DNA of 64,000 nucleotides. It comes from UBA1941 sp046329555. Its GTDB lineage: Bacteria; Bacteroidota; Bacteroidia; Chitinophagales; LD1. The notes under the pieces were generated by a model. That model did no database searches. It was not told the DNA's origin and saw only the letters and a program-made list of their open reading frames with translations. The stretch covers positions 434,001 through 498,000 of the forward strand of contig JAXLUK010000003.1 in assembly GCA_046329555.1 (NCBI GenBank), in the 5' to 3' direction. Numbering within the stretch: position 1 is the first letter of the stretch; every line of letters starts with the position of its first letter. The translations under genes were made by a program, and so were the position numbers. This document shows positions 18,137 through 26,844 of this stretch, piece by piece.

Positions 18137-18712
18137 TTAAGCGTCAGCACCCTTATAATAGCACGACCGGCACCGAGGTTCGTATGACTCCTTCTCCCCC
18201 AATAAAATCTTTGCCGTATCCGCAGTTTTACGGTAGCTGAAATGGGCAACTTCGCCGCATTTAACGCAAATTGCATGTACTTTAGTGATGTAATCCGCTA
18301 TACCCAGCAGATGCGGCATCGGCCCGAATGGTTTTCCTTCAAAATCCATATCTAAACCGGCAATGATGACCCTGGCTCCCCGAATGGCCAGTTTTTCACA
18401 AACAGCTGGCAGTTCGGCATCCAAGAACTGCGCTTCATCAATACCAACTACCTGCGTATCGGGTGCTAATAGCAATATGTTTTCAGAATGGGTTACAGGG
18501 GTTGAGCGAATCGCATTGGCGTCATGAGAAACCACCATCACATCGTCGTACCTCACATCTATTGCGGGCTTGAAAATTTCAACCGTTTGATTGGCAATCT
18601 GAGCGCGCTTCATCCTTCGAATCAATTCCTCCGTTTTACCAGAAAACATCGATCCACAGATAACTTCTATCCATCCCTTTCCTTCCTTTCCTCTGTTCGG
18701 CTCTATAAACAC
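18137..18712 (-). CDS. tdk: Thymidine kinase (type II)
   Basis: Phosphorylates thymidine in the salvage pathway. The 191-residue protein has the P-loop GSMFSGKT near residue 20, the Walker B-like DEAQFLD near residue 97, and a zinc-binding lasso with CVKCGE and CRSC at the C-terminal side. I chose the GTG at 18712, giving VFIEPNRGKEGKGWIEVICG, which matches how this family normally begins; the frame continues upstream to a TTG at 18778 that would add 22 unrelated residues. The start codon choice is the main uncertainty. Confidence 0.92.
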   Translation of the reverse strand: MFIEPNRGKEGKGWIEVICGSMFSGKTEELIRRMKRAQIANQTVEIFKPAIDVRYDDVMVVSHDANAIRSTPVTHSENILLLAPDTQVVGIDEAQFLDAELPAVCEKLAIRGARVIIAGLDMDFEGKPFGPMPHLLGIADYITKVHAICVKCGEVAHFSYRKTADTAKILLGEKESYEPRCRSCYYKGADA

Positions 18713-18782
18713 CTGAAACTTTTTTAATGCGCTGCTATCCGCAATGGGTGGATATCCTCGCCCTGCAATTATAAACAAACCT

Positions 18783-18790
18783 TAGATTAG
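18783..18790 (+). promoter_or_regulatory. -7-like element four bases from a start codon
   Basis: TAGATTAG, then CCGC, then the ATG at 18795. Match to TAnnTTTG is imperfect but the spacing repeats that seen at other genes here. Confidence 0.35.
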
Positions 18791-18794
18791 CCGC

Positions 18795-19421
18795 ATGCAA
18801 AATAGTGACCTGGCCCGCTACATCCTGATACAATGCCAACGCCTTGACCAAGGGCAGCTTCCAGCTATAGAGCGCGATATACTGCTCGAAAAAATCCGGA
18901 TACTTTACGACGCTATTCAGCGTGGTGCGATGCGCAATCAAAATGACCCGGAACCCGAGGTGGTGTCTATCGTTGCCGAAGCGGTGACCTCATCGCCATC
19001 AGTAGTATTGGTGGAAGAAAAGAAAGAAAAGCAACCGGTAAGCGAGGAAGTAATAGAAACTTCCAAAAGTCAGATACCAGAACCTACCAAGCACTCATTA
19101 AATGAGATTTATTCCGGAACGGCAACTAACGAACCCCTGCATCAGCAAGTTACAGCGAACCAAGGCATCAACGAGCAATTTGCCGCAGGTGATTTAAAAG
19201 CCCTTATCGATTTGAATAAACAAATTGTACTAACGAAAGATTTGTTTCAGGGTGATGGAACCGCCTTTTTACGCGTCATTGAAGCGCTCAATGGCGCTGT
19301 TACGTTTCAACAAGCCAACGATATGTTGCAACAATTCCAACAATCTTTCCAATGGAACAAAGATACCCAGGCAGCCAGATTGATGGATAAATTGGTTCGC
19401 ATAAAGTTTAATCAACCGTAA
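18795..19421 (+). CDS. Uncharacterised cytoplasmic protein (208 aa)
   Basis: No signal peptide or membrane segment. The first ~45 residues are helical (ARYILIQCQRLDQGQLPAIERDILLEKIRILYDAI), residues ~50-110 are an acidic, Val/Glu/Pro-rich low-complexity linker, and the rest is helical again (LKALIDLNKQIVLTKDLFQGDGTAFLRVIEALNG, with conserved-looking FQWNKDTQAARLMDKLVRIKF at the end). I do not recognise a named family, though this two-helical-domain layout with a variable linker is common in Bacteroidota hypothetical proteins next to aminopeptidase P. It lies 59 bases before pepP. Confidence 0.7.
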   Translation: MQNSDLARYILIQCQRLDQGQLPAIERDILLEKIRILYDAIQRGAMRNQNDPEPEVVSIVAEAVTSSPSVVLVEEKKEKQPVSEEVIETSKSQIPEPTKHSLNEIYSGTATNEPLHQQVTANQGINEQFAAGDLKALIDLNKQIVLTKDLFQGDGTAFLRVIEALNGAVTFQQANDMLQQFQQSFQWNKDTQAARLMDKLVRIKFNQP

Positions 19422-19458
19422 TCGGGCATTCTTACAAGGCTCATCGGCTGTTGAATGC

Positions 19459-19466
19459 TATATTTG
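19459..19466 (+). promoter_or_regulatory. -7 promoter element of pepP
   Basis: TATATTTG, an exact consensus match, 14 bases before the ATG at 19481. This supports the 19481 start over an upstream frame start at 19451. Confidence 0.55.
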
Positions 19467-19480
19467 TCAAAATTTATCTC

Positions 19481-20773
19481 ATGCGATATCATGCAATAAA
19501 TAATAATCTCTTTATCCAAAACCGGCGCAACTTTACTAAAAAGATGAAGCCGGGCGCTATCGCCATTTTTACTTCAAATGATTTGATGACAAAGAGTGGC
19601 GATATGCATTATAAATGGCATCAAAGTCCGGATTTATTCTACCTCACTGGCATAGATCAGGAACACACCATGCTGGTTTTGTTTCCTGATGCACCAATGA
19701 AAGCCTGGAAGGAAATGTTATTTGTACGCCGAACCGATGAAACTTTGAAGGTTTGGGAAGGCGAGAAGCTTTCTCGCGAGAAAGCGGCGCAGGTATCGGG
19801 AATTAGCGAAGTAAGATGGGCCGACACCTTCGAACAGGCCTTACCAGCCATGATGTATCAGGCGGAACATGTTTATTTGAACACCAATGAGAACGACCGA
19901 AGTGGCGACACCACTGAGTCGGCGGAGTTTAAACTGGCGAAAAAAATCATGCAACGTTTTCCGTTGCATCAGTATGTACGGTCGGCTCCAATCCTGACGG
20001 AATTGCGCATGATAAAATCTGCTGAAGAAATTGCGCTCATCCGCAACGCCATTGCAATAACCGAAAAAGGGTTCCGCAGGTTGTTGAAATTTGTAAAACC
20101 CGGCGTTTGGGAATTTGAAGTGGAAGCGGAACTCACACATGAATATATCCGTAACCGCGGAACCGGCCATGCCTATGAACCAATTGTGGCTTCAGGTGCC
20201 AATGCCTGCATTCTGCATTACATTGAAAATAATGCACCATGCCAGGCGGGTGATTTAATGTTGTTAGATTGCGCAGCAGAGTATGCCAATTACGCTAGCG
20301 ATCTTACGCGGACCATTCCAGTAAGCGGTAAGTTTTCCAGCAGGCAGAAAAAGGTTTACAATGCCGTTTTACGTGTGATGCAAACAGCCCGAAGTATGAT
20401 GAAAGAAGGAATGGTTTTGGCTGATTATAATACGGCCGTAGGTGAAATCATGCAGGAGGAATTATTGGGTTTGCGCCTCATCACCAAAACAGATATCCGC
20501 AAACAACACCCGCAAATGCCTGCATATAAAAAGTACTTTCCTCATGGCACTGCACATTTCCTGGGGTTAGATGTACACGATGCGGGCAACCGATACGCGA
20601 AGTTAAAAGCTGGCGCTGTACTTACCTGCGAGCCGGGTATTTATATTCCGGAAGAGAAGATGGGTATCAGGCTGGAGAATAATATTCTAATTACAAAGGG
20701 AAAGCCAGTAGATTTGATGGCATCTATTCCGGTAGAAGCTGATGAAATCGAAACTTTGATGAATGCCAAATGA
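19481..20773 (+). CDS. pepP: Xaa-Pro aminopeptidase (aminopeptidase P)
   Basis: Cytosolic M24B metallopeptidase that removes an N-terminal residue preceding proline. The 430-residue protein has the N-terminal creatinase-like domain (FYLTGIDQEHTMLVLF near residue 50) and the pita-bread catalytic domain with all metal ligands visible: Asp in LLDCAAEY and Asp in SDLTRTIP (near 265-275), His in HGTAHFLGLDVHD (near 360), Glu in CEPGIY and Glu in GIRLENN (near 390-405). Its TGA overlaps the pssA ATG (ATGA). Confidence 0.94.
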   Translation: MRYHAINNNLFIQNRRNFTKKMKPGAIAIFTSNDLMTKSGDMHYKWHQSPDLFYLTGIDQEHTMLVLFPDAPMKAWKEMLFVRRTDETLKVWEGEKLSREKAAQVSGISEVRWADTFEQALPAMMYQAEHVYLNTNENDRSGDTTESAEFKLAKKIMQRFPLHQYVRSAPILTELRMIKSAEEIALIRNAIAITEKGFRRLLKFVKPGVWEFEVEAELTHEYIRNRGTGHAYEPIVASGANACILHYIENNAPCQAGDLMLLDCAAEYANYASDLTRTIPVSGKFSSRQKKVYNAVLRVMQTARSMMKEGMVLADYNTAVGEIMQEELLGLRLITKTDIRKQHPQMPAYKKYFPHGTAHFLGLDVHDAGNRYAKLKAGAVLTCEPGIYIPEEKMGIRLENNILITKGKPVDLMASIPVEADEIETLMNAK

Positions 20774-21501
20774 AATTGTTTAACCTACCGAATACATTAA
20801 CACTCATTAATCTTCTGGCCGGATGCCTGGCTTTGGTTTTTATTTTCACGCCTGGAAATCCTCAGTTGGTTTTTGTTTGTACAGTAGTTTCGTTGGTGGC
20901 TGATTTTTTAGATGGATTTGCCGCACGCTTCACCAAAACGGCATCACCCATTGGAAAGGAGTTGGATTCATTGGCAGATGTAGTGAGCTTTGGCGCAGTG
21001 CCAGGCGCAATGGTTTTCTCCATCTTATCCATGTATTTCAGGTCTAGCCAGCCCGGTGCTAGTGAGTTACCAGTAATTGCATATGCTGCACCCGGTTTTC
21101 TGATTACCTTGTTTTCTGCCCTTCGTCTGGCGAAATTCAATTTGGATGAACGTCAAACTGAAGGTTTCATCGGCTTGGCCACTCCCGCAAACACCTTGTT
21201 TTTTTCTGGGTTGTGGATGATGATTTTACATAATGAATGGGGATTGACGCCTGCATTATTAAATCCCCTTTTCTTGTATTTACTCACCGTGTTGTTTTCT
21301 TTCTTACTGATTGCCGAGTTGCCAATGTTCTCGTTTAAATTCAAGCAATTTGGCTGGAAAGGAAATGAGTTGCGCTGGGTTGCAGTTATTGCGGCTATGA
21401 TACTCATACCGTTGCTGCATTTTGCGGCGCTCTCACTCTTAATTGTCCTGTACATTTTATTATCTGTTGTGCTTTTACTAACAGCATCAAAAAATAAATA
21501 A
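20770..21501 (+). CDS. pssA: CDP-diacylglycerol-serine O-phosphatidyltransferase
   Basis: Makes phosphatidylserine, the precursor of phosphatidylethanolamine. The 243-residue membrane protein has the CDP-alcohol phosphatidyltransferase motif DGxxAR(x8)GxxxDxxxD in full (DGFAARF... GKELDSLAD near residues 48-70) and about seven membrane segments. The start overlaps pepP by four bases. The psd decarboxylase is not in the window. Confidence 0.93.
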   Translation: MKLFNLPNTLTLINLLAGCLALVFIFTPGNPQLVFVCTVVSLVADFLDGFAARFTKTASPIGKELDSLADVVSFGAVPGAMVFSILSMYFRSSQPGASELPVIAYAAPGFLITLFSALRLAKFNLDERQTEGFIGLATPANTLFFSGLWMMILHNEWGLTPALLNPLFLYLLTVLFSFLLIAELPMFSFKFKQFGWKGNELRWVAVIAAMILIPLLHFAALSLLIVLYILLSVVLLLTASKNK

Positions 21502-21503
21502 CA

Positions 21504-21755
21504 ATGAATTTTCGCGCAGAAATCAATGTAATGCCTCATCCCGAATTGTTAGATCCTCAGGGAAAAGCTGTTTCTCATGGTTTACATAATTTAGGATTTA
21601 CTGGTATTGGTGAGGTACGCGTAGGCCGGCATATCACCTTGCATCTGGAAGCCAATTCGGAACAGGAGGCGCAACAGTTAGTTGACGACGCCTGTAAGAA
21701 ATTGCTGGCTAATGCCATAATGGAAGGCTATACTTTTTCCATAGAAAAAATTTAG
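21504..21755 (+). CDS. purS: PurS subunit of phosphoribosylformylglycinamidine synthase
   Basis: Small subunit (83 residues) that bridges PurL and PurQ in the three-part FGAM synthase of purine synthesis. The sequence contains MPHPELLDPQGKAV and GLHNLGFTGIGEVRVGRHI, characteristic of PurS. It begins two bases after pssA, in the same operon, away from any other purine gene. Its presence implies the genome uses the small PurL type rather than the single large PurL found in many Gram-negative bacteria. Confidence 0.93.
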   Translation: MNFRAEINVMPHPELLDPQGKAVSHGLHNLGFTGIGEVRVGRHITLHLEANSEQEAQQLVDDACKKLLANAIMEGYTFSIEKI

Positions 21756-21777
21756 CTAAGCCCAGACTATAGCTGCC

Positions 21778-22452
21778 GTGCTGTACATTATTCCTACACC
21801 AGTTGGCAATCTGGAAGACATGACGCTTCGAGGAATACGCCTGTTGAAAGAAGCGCAGTTGATTTTGTGTGAAGACACCCGTCAGACAAAAAAATTATTG
21901 GATCATTTTCAGATTCACCGCCCCCTGCAGGCCTATCATAAGTTTAATGAACGCATGTCGGTTAGCTCTGTTACCGAACAACTGCGAGCGGGGCAAACCA
22001 TCGCCATGGTATCAGATGGCGGAACGCCAGGAATTTCAGATCCTGGTCACATCCTAATTGCTGCATGTTTAGCTGAAGGAATCGAGGTACAATGCCTGCC
22101 GGGCGCAACGGCCTTTGTACCGGCTTTAATTAACTCAGGTTTTCCAACCGACGCCTTCACCTTTCTGGGTTTCCCACCTCACAAAAAAGGGAGGGAAACT
22201 TTTTTTAGGAATTTGGCACAAGAAGAACGTGTTTGCATTTTTTACGAATCGCCGTTTCGGCTACAGAAAGCCCTGGAACAGTTAAGCCACTATGTGGGCC
22301 CTGAACGTTTGGTATCAGTGTCTCGTGAAATTTCTAAACTTTATGAAGAAAACCGCAGAGGCACAATTACAGAACTACTGCAGTACTACACTATTCATGA
22401 GCCAAGAGGCGAAATCGTGGTTGTGGTTCATCCAGCAGCAGCAGAAAAATAA
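21778..22452 (+). CDS. rsmI: 16S rRNA 2'-O-ribose C1402 methyltransferase
   Basis: Methylates the ribose of C1402 in 16S rRNA. The 224-residue protein has the tetrapyrrole-methylase-like SAM fold: TPVGNLEDMTLRG at the N-terminus, CEDTRQTKKLL near residue 32, AMVSDGGTPGISDPG near residue 78 and FYESPFRLQKAL near residue 157. It starts at GTG 21778, 22 bases after purS; no nearby ATG gives the conserved N-terminus. Confidence 0.94.
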   Translation: MLYIIPTPVGNLEDMTLRGIRLLKEAQLILCEDTRQTKKLLDHFQIHRPLQAYHKFNERMSVSSVTEQLRAGQTIAMVSDGGTPGISDPGHILIAACLAEGIEVQCLPGATAFVPALINSGFPTDAFTFLGFPPHKKGRETFFRNLAQEERVCIFYESPFRLQKALEQLSHYVGPERLVSVSREISKLYEENRRGTITELLQYYTIHEPRGEIVVVVHPAAAEK

Positions 22453-22455
22453 CGG

Positions 22456-23022
22456 TTAAACCGTCATGATTTCCTTTTCTTTTATCTCCAGGTGTTTGTC
22501 AACCTTGGCAGAAAACTCGTTAAGAATATTCTGAACAGCAGTCTCTGCATTTTTAGCAGAATCTTCCGGCAAACCATCTTTCTGCATCTTTTTGATTTTC
22601 TCGTTCGCTTCACGACGATGATTGCGCAACGAAACGCGACAGTCTTCCGCTTCTACCTTACTTTGCTTCACCAAATCTTTACGGCGTTCTTCAGTTAAAG
22701 GCGGAATGTTTAAACGAATAATTTTGCCATCATTTTGAGGTGTCAAACCGATGTTGGCAACAAGAATTGCTTTTTCAATCGGTTGCAAAACTGATGCATC
22801 CCAAGGTTGGATCGTAATTGTTCTGCCATCTGGGGTAGATACATTCGCCAATTGATTGATGGGCGTCATCATACCATATGCTTCAGCATTAATTCCATCC
22901 AGAATAAGTGGGCTTGCCTTACCAGTTCTGATTTTCGATAACTCAAATTCGAAATGGTCAATGGCTTTATGCATTTGACCACGAACTTCATCTAATAGTT
23001 TTTTCACATCAGCTTCTGTCAT
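22456..23022 (-). CDS. frr: Ribosome recycling factor
   Basis: Releases ribosomes from mRNA after termination, together with EF-G. The 188-residue protein has the RRF signature, including RTGKASPLILDGI near residue 32, TIQPWDASVLQPIEKAI near residue 69, and IPPLTEERRKDLVKQ near residue 105. It follows pyrH on the same strand with 33 bases between, the common pyrH-frr order. Confidence 0.97.
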   Translation of the reverse strand: MTEADVKKLLDEVRGQMHKAIDHFEFELSKIRTGKASPLILDGINAEAYGMMTPINQLANVSTPDGRTITIQPWDASVLQPIEKAILVANIGLTPQNDGKIIRLNIPPLTEERRKDLVKQSKVEAEDCRVSLRNHRREANEKIKKMQKDGLPEDSAKNAETAVQNILNEFSAKVDKHLEIKEKEIMTV

Positions 23023-23055
23023 ATTGGTAGTTTTTTTTTAGAAATTATGAATCAA

Positions 23056-23778
23056 TTATTTTTCGTTGTCGTCATTGGTAACTAGCGTACCCACGGCTTC
23101 TCCCTGCACTACACGCATCAGATTACCTTTACGGTTCATATCGAAAACCACAATTGGCAATCTATTTTCCTGACATAATGTAAAAGCAGTCATGTCCATT
23201 ACATTCAATTTTTTAGAAATCGCCTCCTGGAATTTCAATTGCTGATACCTTACCGCATTAGGATTTTTTTCCGGATCACTGTCATAGATACCGTCTACCC
23301 GAGTGCCTTTAAGTATAAGGTTAGCTTCAATTTCAGTAGCCCTCAACGCTGCCGCAGTATCGGTTGTAAAATACGGGTTTCCGGTGCCTGCACCAAAAAT
23401 CACTACCCTACCCTTTTCCAAATGACGAACGGCCCGACGTTTGATAAATGGCTCTGCCACCTGTTTCATTTCAATAGCCGTCAACAGCCTGGTATTCACG
23501 CCTAACTTTTCCAAACCGCTCTGCAATGCCATACTATTGATGACCGTTGCCAGCATTCCCATGTAATCTCCCTGCACGCGGTCAATTCCTGTTGCAGTGG
23601 CTTCAATTCCCCTGTAAATATTTCCACCGCCAATCACAATAGCAACCTGAACACCCTGATTTACAACAGCCTTTATTTCTTCGGCGTATTGCATTACCAT
23701 CCTGGTATCGATGCCAAACTTCTGTTCTCCCATCAGGGCTTCCCCACTTAATTTCAGCAATATGCGTTGATATACCAT
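23056..23778 (-). CDS. pyrH: Uridylate kinase
   Basis: Amino-acid-kinase-fold enzyme that converts UMP to UDP, allosterically controlled by GTP and UTP. The 240-residue protein has KLSGEALMG near residue 9, VIGGGNIYRG near residue 48, GTGNPYFTTDTAAALRA near residue 131 and the C-terminal DMNRKGNL. First gene of pyrH-frr. Confidence 0.97.
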   Translation of the reverse strand: MVYQRILLKLSGEALMGEQKFGIDTRMVMQYAEEIKAVVNQGVQVAIVIGGGNIYRGIEATATGIDRVQGDYMGMLATVINSMALQSGLEKLGVNTRLLTAIEMKQVAEPFIKRRAVRHLEKGRVVIFGAGTGNPYFTTDTAAALRATEIEANLILKGTRVDGIYDSDPEKNPNAVRYQQLKFQEAISKKLNVMDMTAFTLCQENRLPIVVFDMNRKGNLMRVVQGEAVGTLVTNDDNEK

Positions 23779-23785
23779 AGCGGGC

Positions 23786-23793
23786 CGAAATTA
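23786..23793 (-). promoter_or_regulatory. -7 promoter element of pyrH
   Basis: On the minus strand TAATTTCG, seven bases upstream of the pyrH ATG at 23778. It faces the promoter of the divergent T9SS cargo gene. Confidence 0.45.
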
Positions 23794-23837
23794 AAACGTT
23801 TCCTGTTAATATTGCGTCTATGATTGAAATCAGTTTC

Positions 23838-26837
23838 ATGAAGGTCCGATTAACATTGTTTTGGCTACTCCTTTCCACCTGTGTGGTACAGAGCCAAACG
23901 CCAATTTCCGGCGCAATTAATAATGAGGCAGGTATAGCAGTTGTTGATTATTGTAACAATGCCGTGGTGGTGAATAATCCAGCAGGTTTTAGTGCCGGCG
24001 ATTTGGTACTACTGATACAAATGCAAGGTGCTACGGTAGTTTTCCCAAACACATCCAACTACGGCAATATCATTGGGTACGCCAATTCTGGCAATTATGA
24101 GCTTTTGACTATACGCAGCGTAGTTGGTACCACCATCACTTTTGATCAGGAGATTGAGCGCAATTACACGGCATCGGGAAAGGTTCAGCTAGTGCGTGTA
24201 CCCAATTACAGTACAGCGGTAGTGAGCGGCAATCTTAGCGCACCGGCCTGGAACGGTTCAGAAGGCGGGATACTAGCAATTAAGGCAGATACATTGATTT
24301 TAAACGATACCATTACAGTAAGCGGAATTGGATTCAGGGGTGCATTCGGCAACGACAGTTTGAATAGCGGTGACCCGGGTGGCAATCCTTCAGGATATGA
24401 ATATGCCACGGTTATCTATGGCGCGCCGAAGGGAGAGGCCATTGCTGTACCGAATAATCTTTATGGCAGAGGTAAAATTGCCAATGGTGGCGGTGGCGGC
24501 AACAACCACAATGCCGGCGGCGGCGGCGGCGGAAACTTTGGTTCTGGTGGTATAGGCGGACAAACCGTAAACAATGTGTTCAGCTACCAGGGGCAATATC
24601 CCGGCATTGGCGGGGCTGCGCTGAGCTATGTAATTTCCGACAAGAAAATTTTTATGGGCGGCGGGGGCGGTTGCGGCCATGGCAATAACTGGTCAACTCC
24701 ATACGGATTCGACAATACGGGCGGTACTAACGGTGGTGGTATTTGTCTGATAATTGCGAATGTGCTGATAGGTAACGGACAAACTATACTGGCGCGTGGT
24801 TTGGATCAAACCCGCGTAGCTCATGGCGATGGTGCCGGCGCAGGTGGTGCCGGGGGAACAGTATTCCTTCATGTTAACCAATACCAGGGAACTATCAATG
24901 TGGATGCCAGCGGAGGGAAAGGAGGAAATGTAGATAATGGGAACTTTGCGGGATATCAAAAGTGTTTTGGTCCAGGCGGCGGCGGCGGCGGCGGTGTTTT
25001 AGTTTACAATCTTCCTTCGCTTCCAGCCAATGTCAATTTTGTTGCTAACGGCGGAGCATCCGGGATTACCACGTTTACAAATTCCGCTTGTGGTTATGGT
25101 TATACCGGCGGCGCCCAACCGGGAGCGGCCGGGGGTACCTTACCCAGTGTAAGCCTTACTCAAGGAACTAAGATCTATCAAAAATTGCAGGCAACCTTTC
25201 CTAATGATACGGTCATTTGCTCTGGAAGAAATGTCACCCTTACTGCGCAGGGCACCTCCAGCGATACAGTGGCTTATCAATGGAGTTCAGGTTCGCAAAA
25301 TAATACGATCACCGTCGCCCCCGGAAGCACTACACCCTATACTATTTCTGTTTTTGACGGAAATTCCTGCACGGTTTCTAAAACCATCAATATCACCGTT
25401 CAAAATGTCATCCCTAATTATTCTAACGACACCTTGTTATGCACTAGCGGCCCTGTAACTTTACATGCGGATAATACCACCAGTACGCCTGTAAATTATT
25501 TATGGAGTAATTCTGCAACCACGCCTTCCATTAGTGTTACCCCAACAACTTCTGCCAGTTATTCCGTAACGGTTAGCGCCAACGGCGCCAACGGATGTAG
25601 TGTTACCCACACCTTCCAAATAACCGTTGGGGCATTGTCTGTAAATTTTAGTAACGATACGGCAATTTGCCGCGGGCAATCAGTCAATCTATATGCTCAG
25701 CCTACTACCGCAGGTACTTTCCAATATAGTTGGAGCACCGGCGAAAACACAGCCACGATATCCTTAACACCAACAATAACCAAAACATACGTAGTTACAG
25801 TCACCGAAACAGGAAGTAATTGTACGGCCGCTAAAGGAATATTAGTGCAACTGGACACCATTCTGATTCAGACTACGCCAGATACCACGATTTGCCCGAA
25901 TACTTCGGCTACACTTTCCGCGACTTTAGTTGGCACAGGTACAGCCAGCTTCCTTTGGAATACAGGCGCCACAACTGCTTCCATTTCCGTTAGTCCTGCG
26001 GTGAACAGCAGCTATGTGGTTGATGCTTCTACCGCACAGGGTTGCCGCACTGCTGACACTATCCACGTGCTTATCGATACCTTTTTCAATTCGCTTAGGG
26101 CGTCAAAAGACACTGTTATTTGTCCGGGTAGCACAGCGCGTTTATTGGCACTCGCCCCTACCGCAACTGGTTACTCATGGAGCTCAGGCAGTACAGGCGG
26201 TATAACTTCGGTACAACCGGCGCAATCAGCTATTTACACTGTTACGGCTACCAATGTTCGCGGCTGTACCGCAACCGCCAGCGTTGCCGTTACAGTTGCT
26301 GATACCGCCACACATCTGCAACCTGTCATTACCGCTTCACCCGGTATTTCAGTGGAGCTTGGCCAATCCATTCAACTAGAGGTGTTGCCCGCTAACGGAT
26401 TGAAGTATGCGTGGAATCCCGGAACCAATTTATCAGATAGCACTATACATAACCCCATAGTGACGCCACAAAACATTCAAACCATTTATTGCGTTTGGAT
26501 CACTGATTCATCGCTATGCAAGGCAGTAATTTGCGACACGATTTATGTCATTATTACTGAACCTAAGTTAGAGTTACCTACTGCGTTCACCCCAAATGGC
26601 GACGGTAAAAATGATGTATTGCGCGCTGCTGCCAGCAGCGAGGCCGCTGTAGATCAAATCAAAATCTATAATCGTCAGGGAGCATTATATTACCAAGGCG
26701 ATAACAGCGGATGGGATGGCACCTTCTTAGGCACACCTGCTCCGGCGGGATTGTATACCATGATGGTAGCTTACCACAACGCAGCAAGCCCCGAAAAGCG
26801 ATTCAACAAAATGGGTGAGGTGCTATTGATAAGATAG
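23838..26837 (+). CDS. Glycine-rich T9SS type B cargo with six Ig-like repeats
   Basis: Surface protein of about 999 residues. Signal peptide MKVRLTLFWLLLSTCVVQS; an in-frame ATG at 23820, five bases after TAATATTG, is an alternative start. Residues ~30-460 form a repetitive glycine-rich domain, with dense Gly clusters (for example GGGGGNNHNAGGGGGG near residue 220 and GPGGGGGGG near residue 385). Residues ~465-900 contain six tandem Ig/PKD-like repeats, each opening with a DT-x-C-type block (NDTVICSG, NDTLLCTS, NDTAICRG, DTTICPN, DTVICPG). The last ~85 residues are a type B sorting domain (LPTAFTPNGDGKND, IKIYNRQG, GEVLLIR). No adjacent PorP/SprF gene. Likely adhesin or structural surface protein. 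Confidence 0.87.
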   Translation: MKVRLTLFWLLLSTCVVQSQTPISGAINNEAGIAVVDYCNNAVVVNNPAGFSAGDLVLLIQMQGATVVFPNTSNYGNIIGYANSGNYELLTIRSVVGTTITFDQEIERNYTASGKVQLVRVPNYSTAVVSGNLSAPAWNGSEGGILAIKADTLILNDTITVSGIGFRGAFGNDSLNSGDPGGNPSGYEYATVIYGAPKGEAIAVPNNLYGRGKIANGGGGGNNHNAGGGGGGNFGSGGIGGQTVNNVFSYQGQYPGIGGAALSYVISDKKIFMGGGGGCGHGNNWSTPYGFDNTGGTNGGGICLIIANVLIGNGQTILARGLDQTRVAHGDGAGAGGAGGTVFLHVNQYQGTINVDASGGKGGNVDNGNFAGYQKCFGPGGGGGGGVLVYNLPSLPANVNFVANGGASGITTFTNSACGYGYTGGAQPGAAGGTLPSVSLTQGTKIYQKLQATFPNDTVICSGRNVTLTAQGTSSDTVAYQWSSGSQNNTITVAPGSTTPYTISVFDGNSCTVSKTINITVQNVIPNYSNDTLLCTSGPVTLHADNTTSTPVNYLWSNSATTPSISVTPTTSASYSVTVSANGANGCSVTHTFQITVGALSVNFSNDTAICRGQSVNLYAQPTTAGTFQYSWSTGENTATISLTPTITKTYVVTVTETGSNCTAAKGILVQLDTILIQTTPDTTICPNTSATLSATLVGTGTASFLWNTGATTASISVSPAVNSSYVVDASTAQGCRTADTIHVLIDTFFNSLRASKDTVICPGSTARLLALAPTATGYSWSSGSTGGITSVQPAQSAIYTVTATNVRGCTATASVAVTVADTATHLQPVITASPGISVELGQSIQLEVLPANGLKYAWNPGTNLSDSTIHNPIVTPQNIQTIYCVWITDSSLCKAVICDTIYVIITEPKLELPTAFTPNGDGKNDVLRAAASSEAAVDQIKIYNRQGALYYQGDNSGWDGTFLGTPAPAGLYTMMVAYHNAASPEKRFNKMGEVLLIR
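24516..24530. repeat. (GGC)5 trinucleotide tract
   Basis: Five perfect GGC units encoding glycine in the glycine-rich domain of the cargo gene. Length changes would add or remove Gly residues without a frameshift. Confidence 0.85.
24975..24992. repeat. (GGC)6 trinucleotide tract
   Basis: Six perfect GGC units, second tract in the same gene about 450 bases downstream of the first. Confidence 0.85.
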
Positions 26838-26844
26838 TCGGTAT

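Noticed and set aside
22445..22470. ACGGTTAAACCGT as a terminator between rsmI and frr
   Set aside because: The arms leave a one-base loop; a realistic loop leaves only four base pairs and no T-run.
24206..24959. Ala/Ile-rich minus-strand frames inside the glycine-rich adhesin
   Set aside because: They are shadows of the GC-rich glycine codons; no start signal, no protein-like composition.
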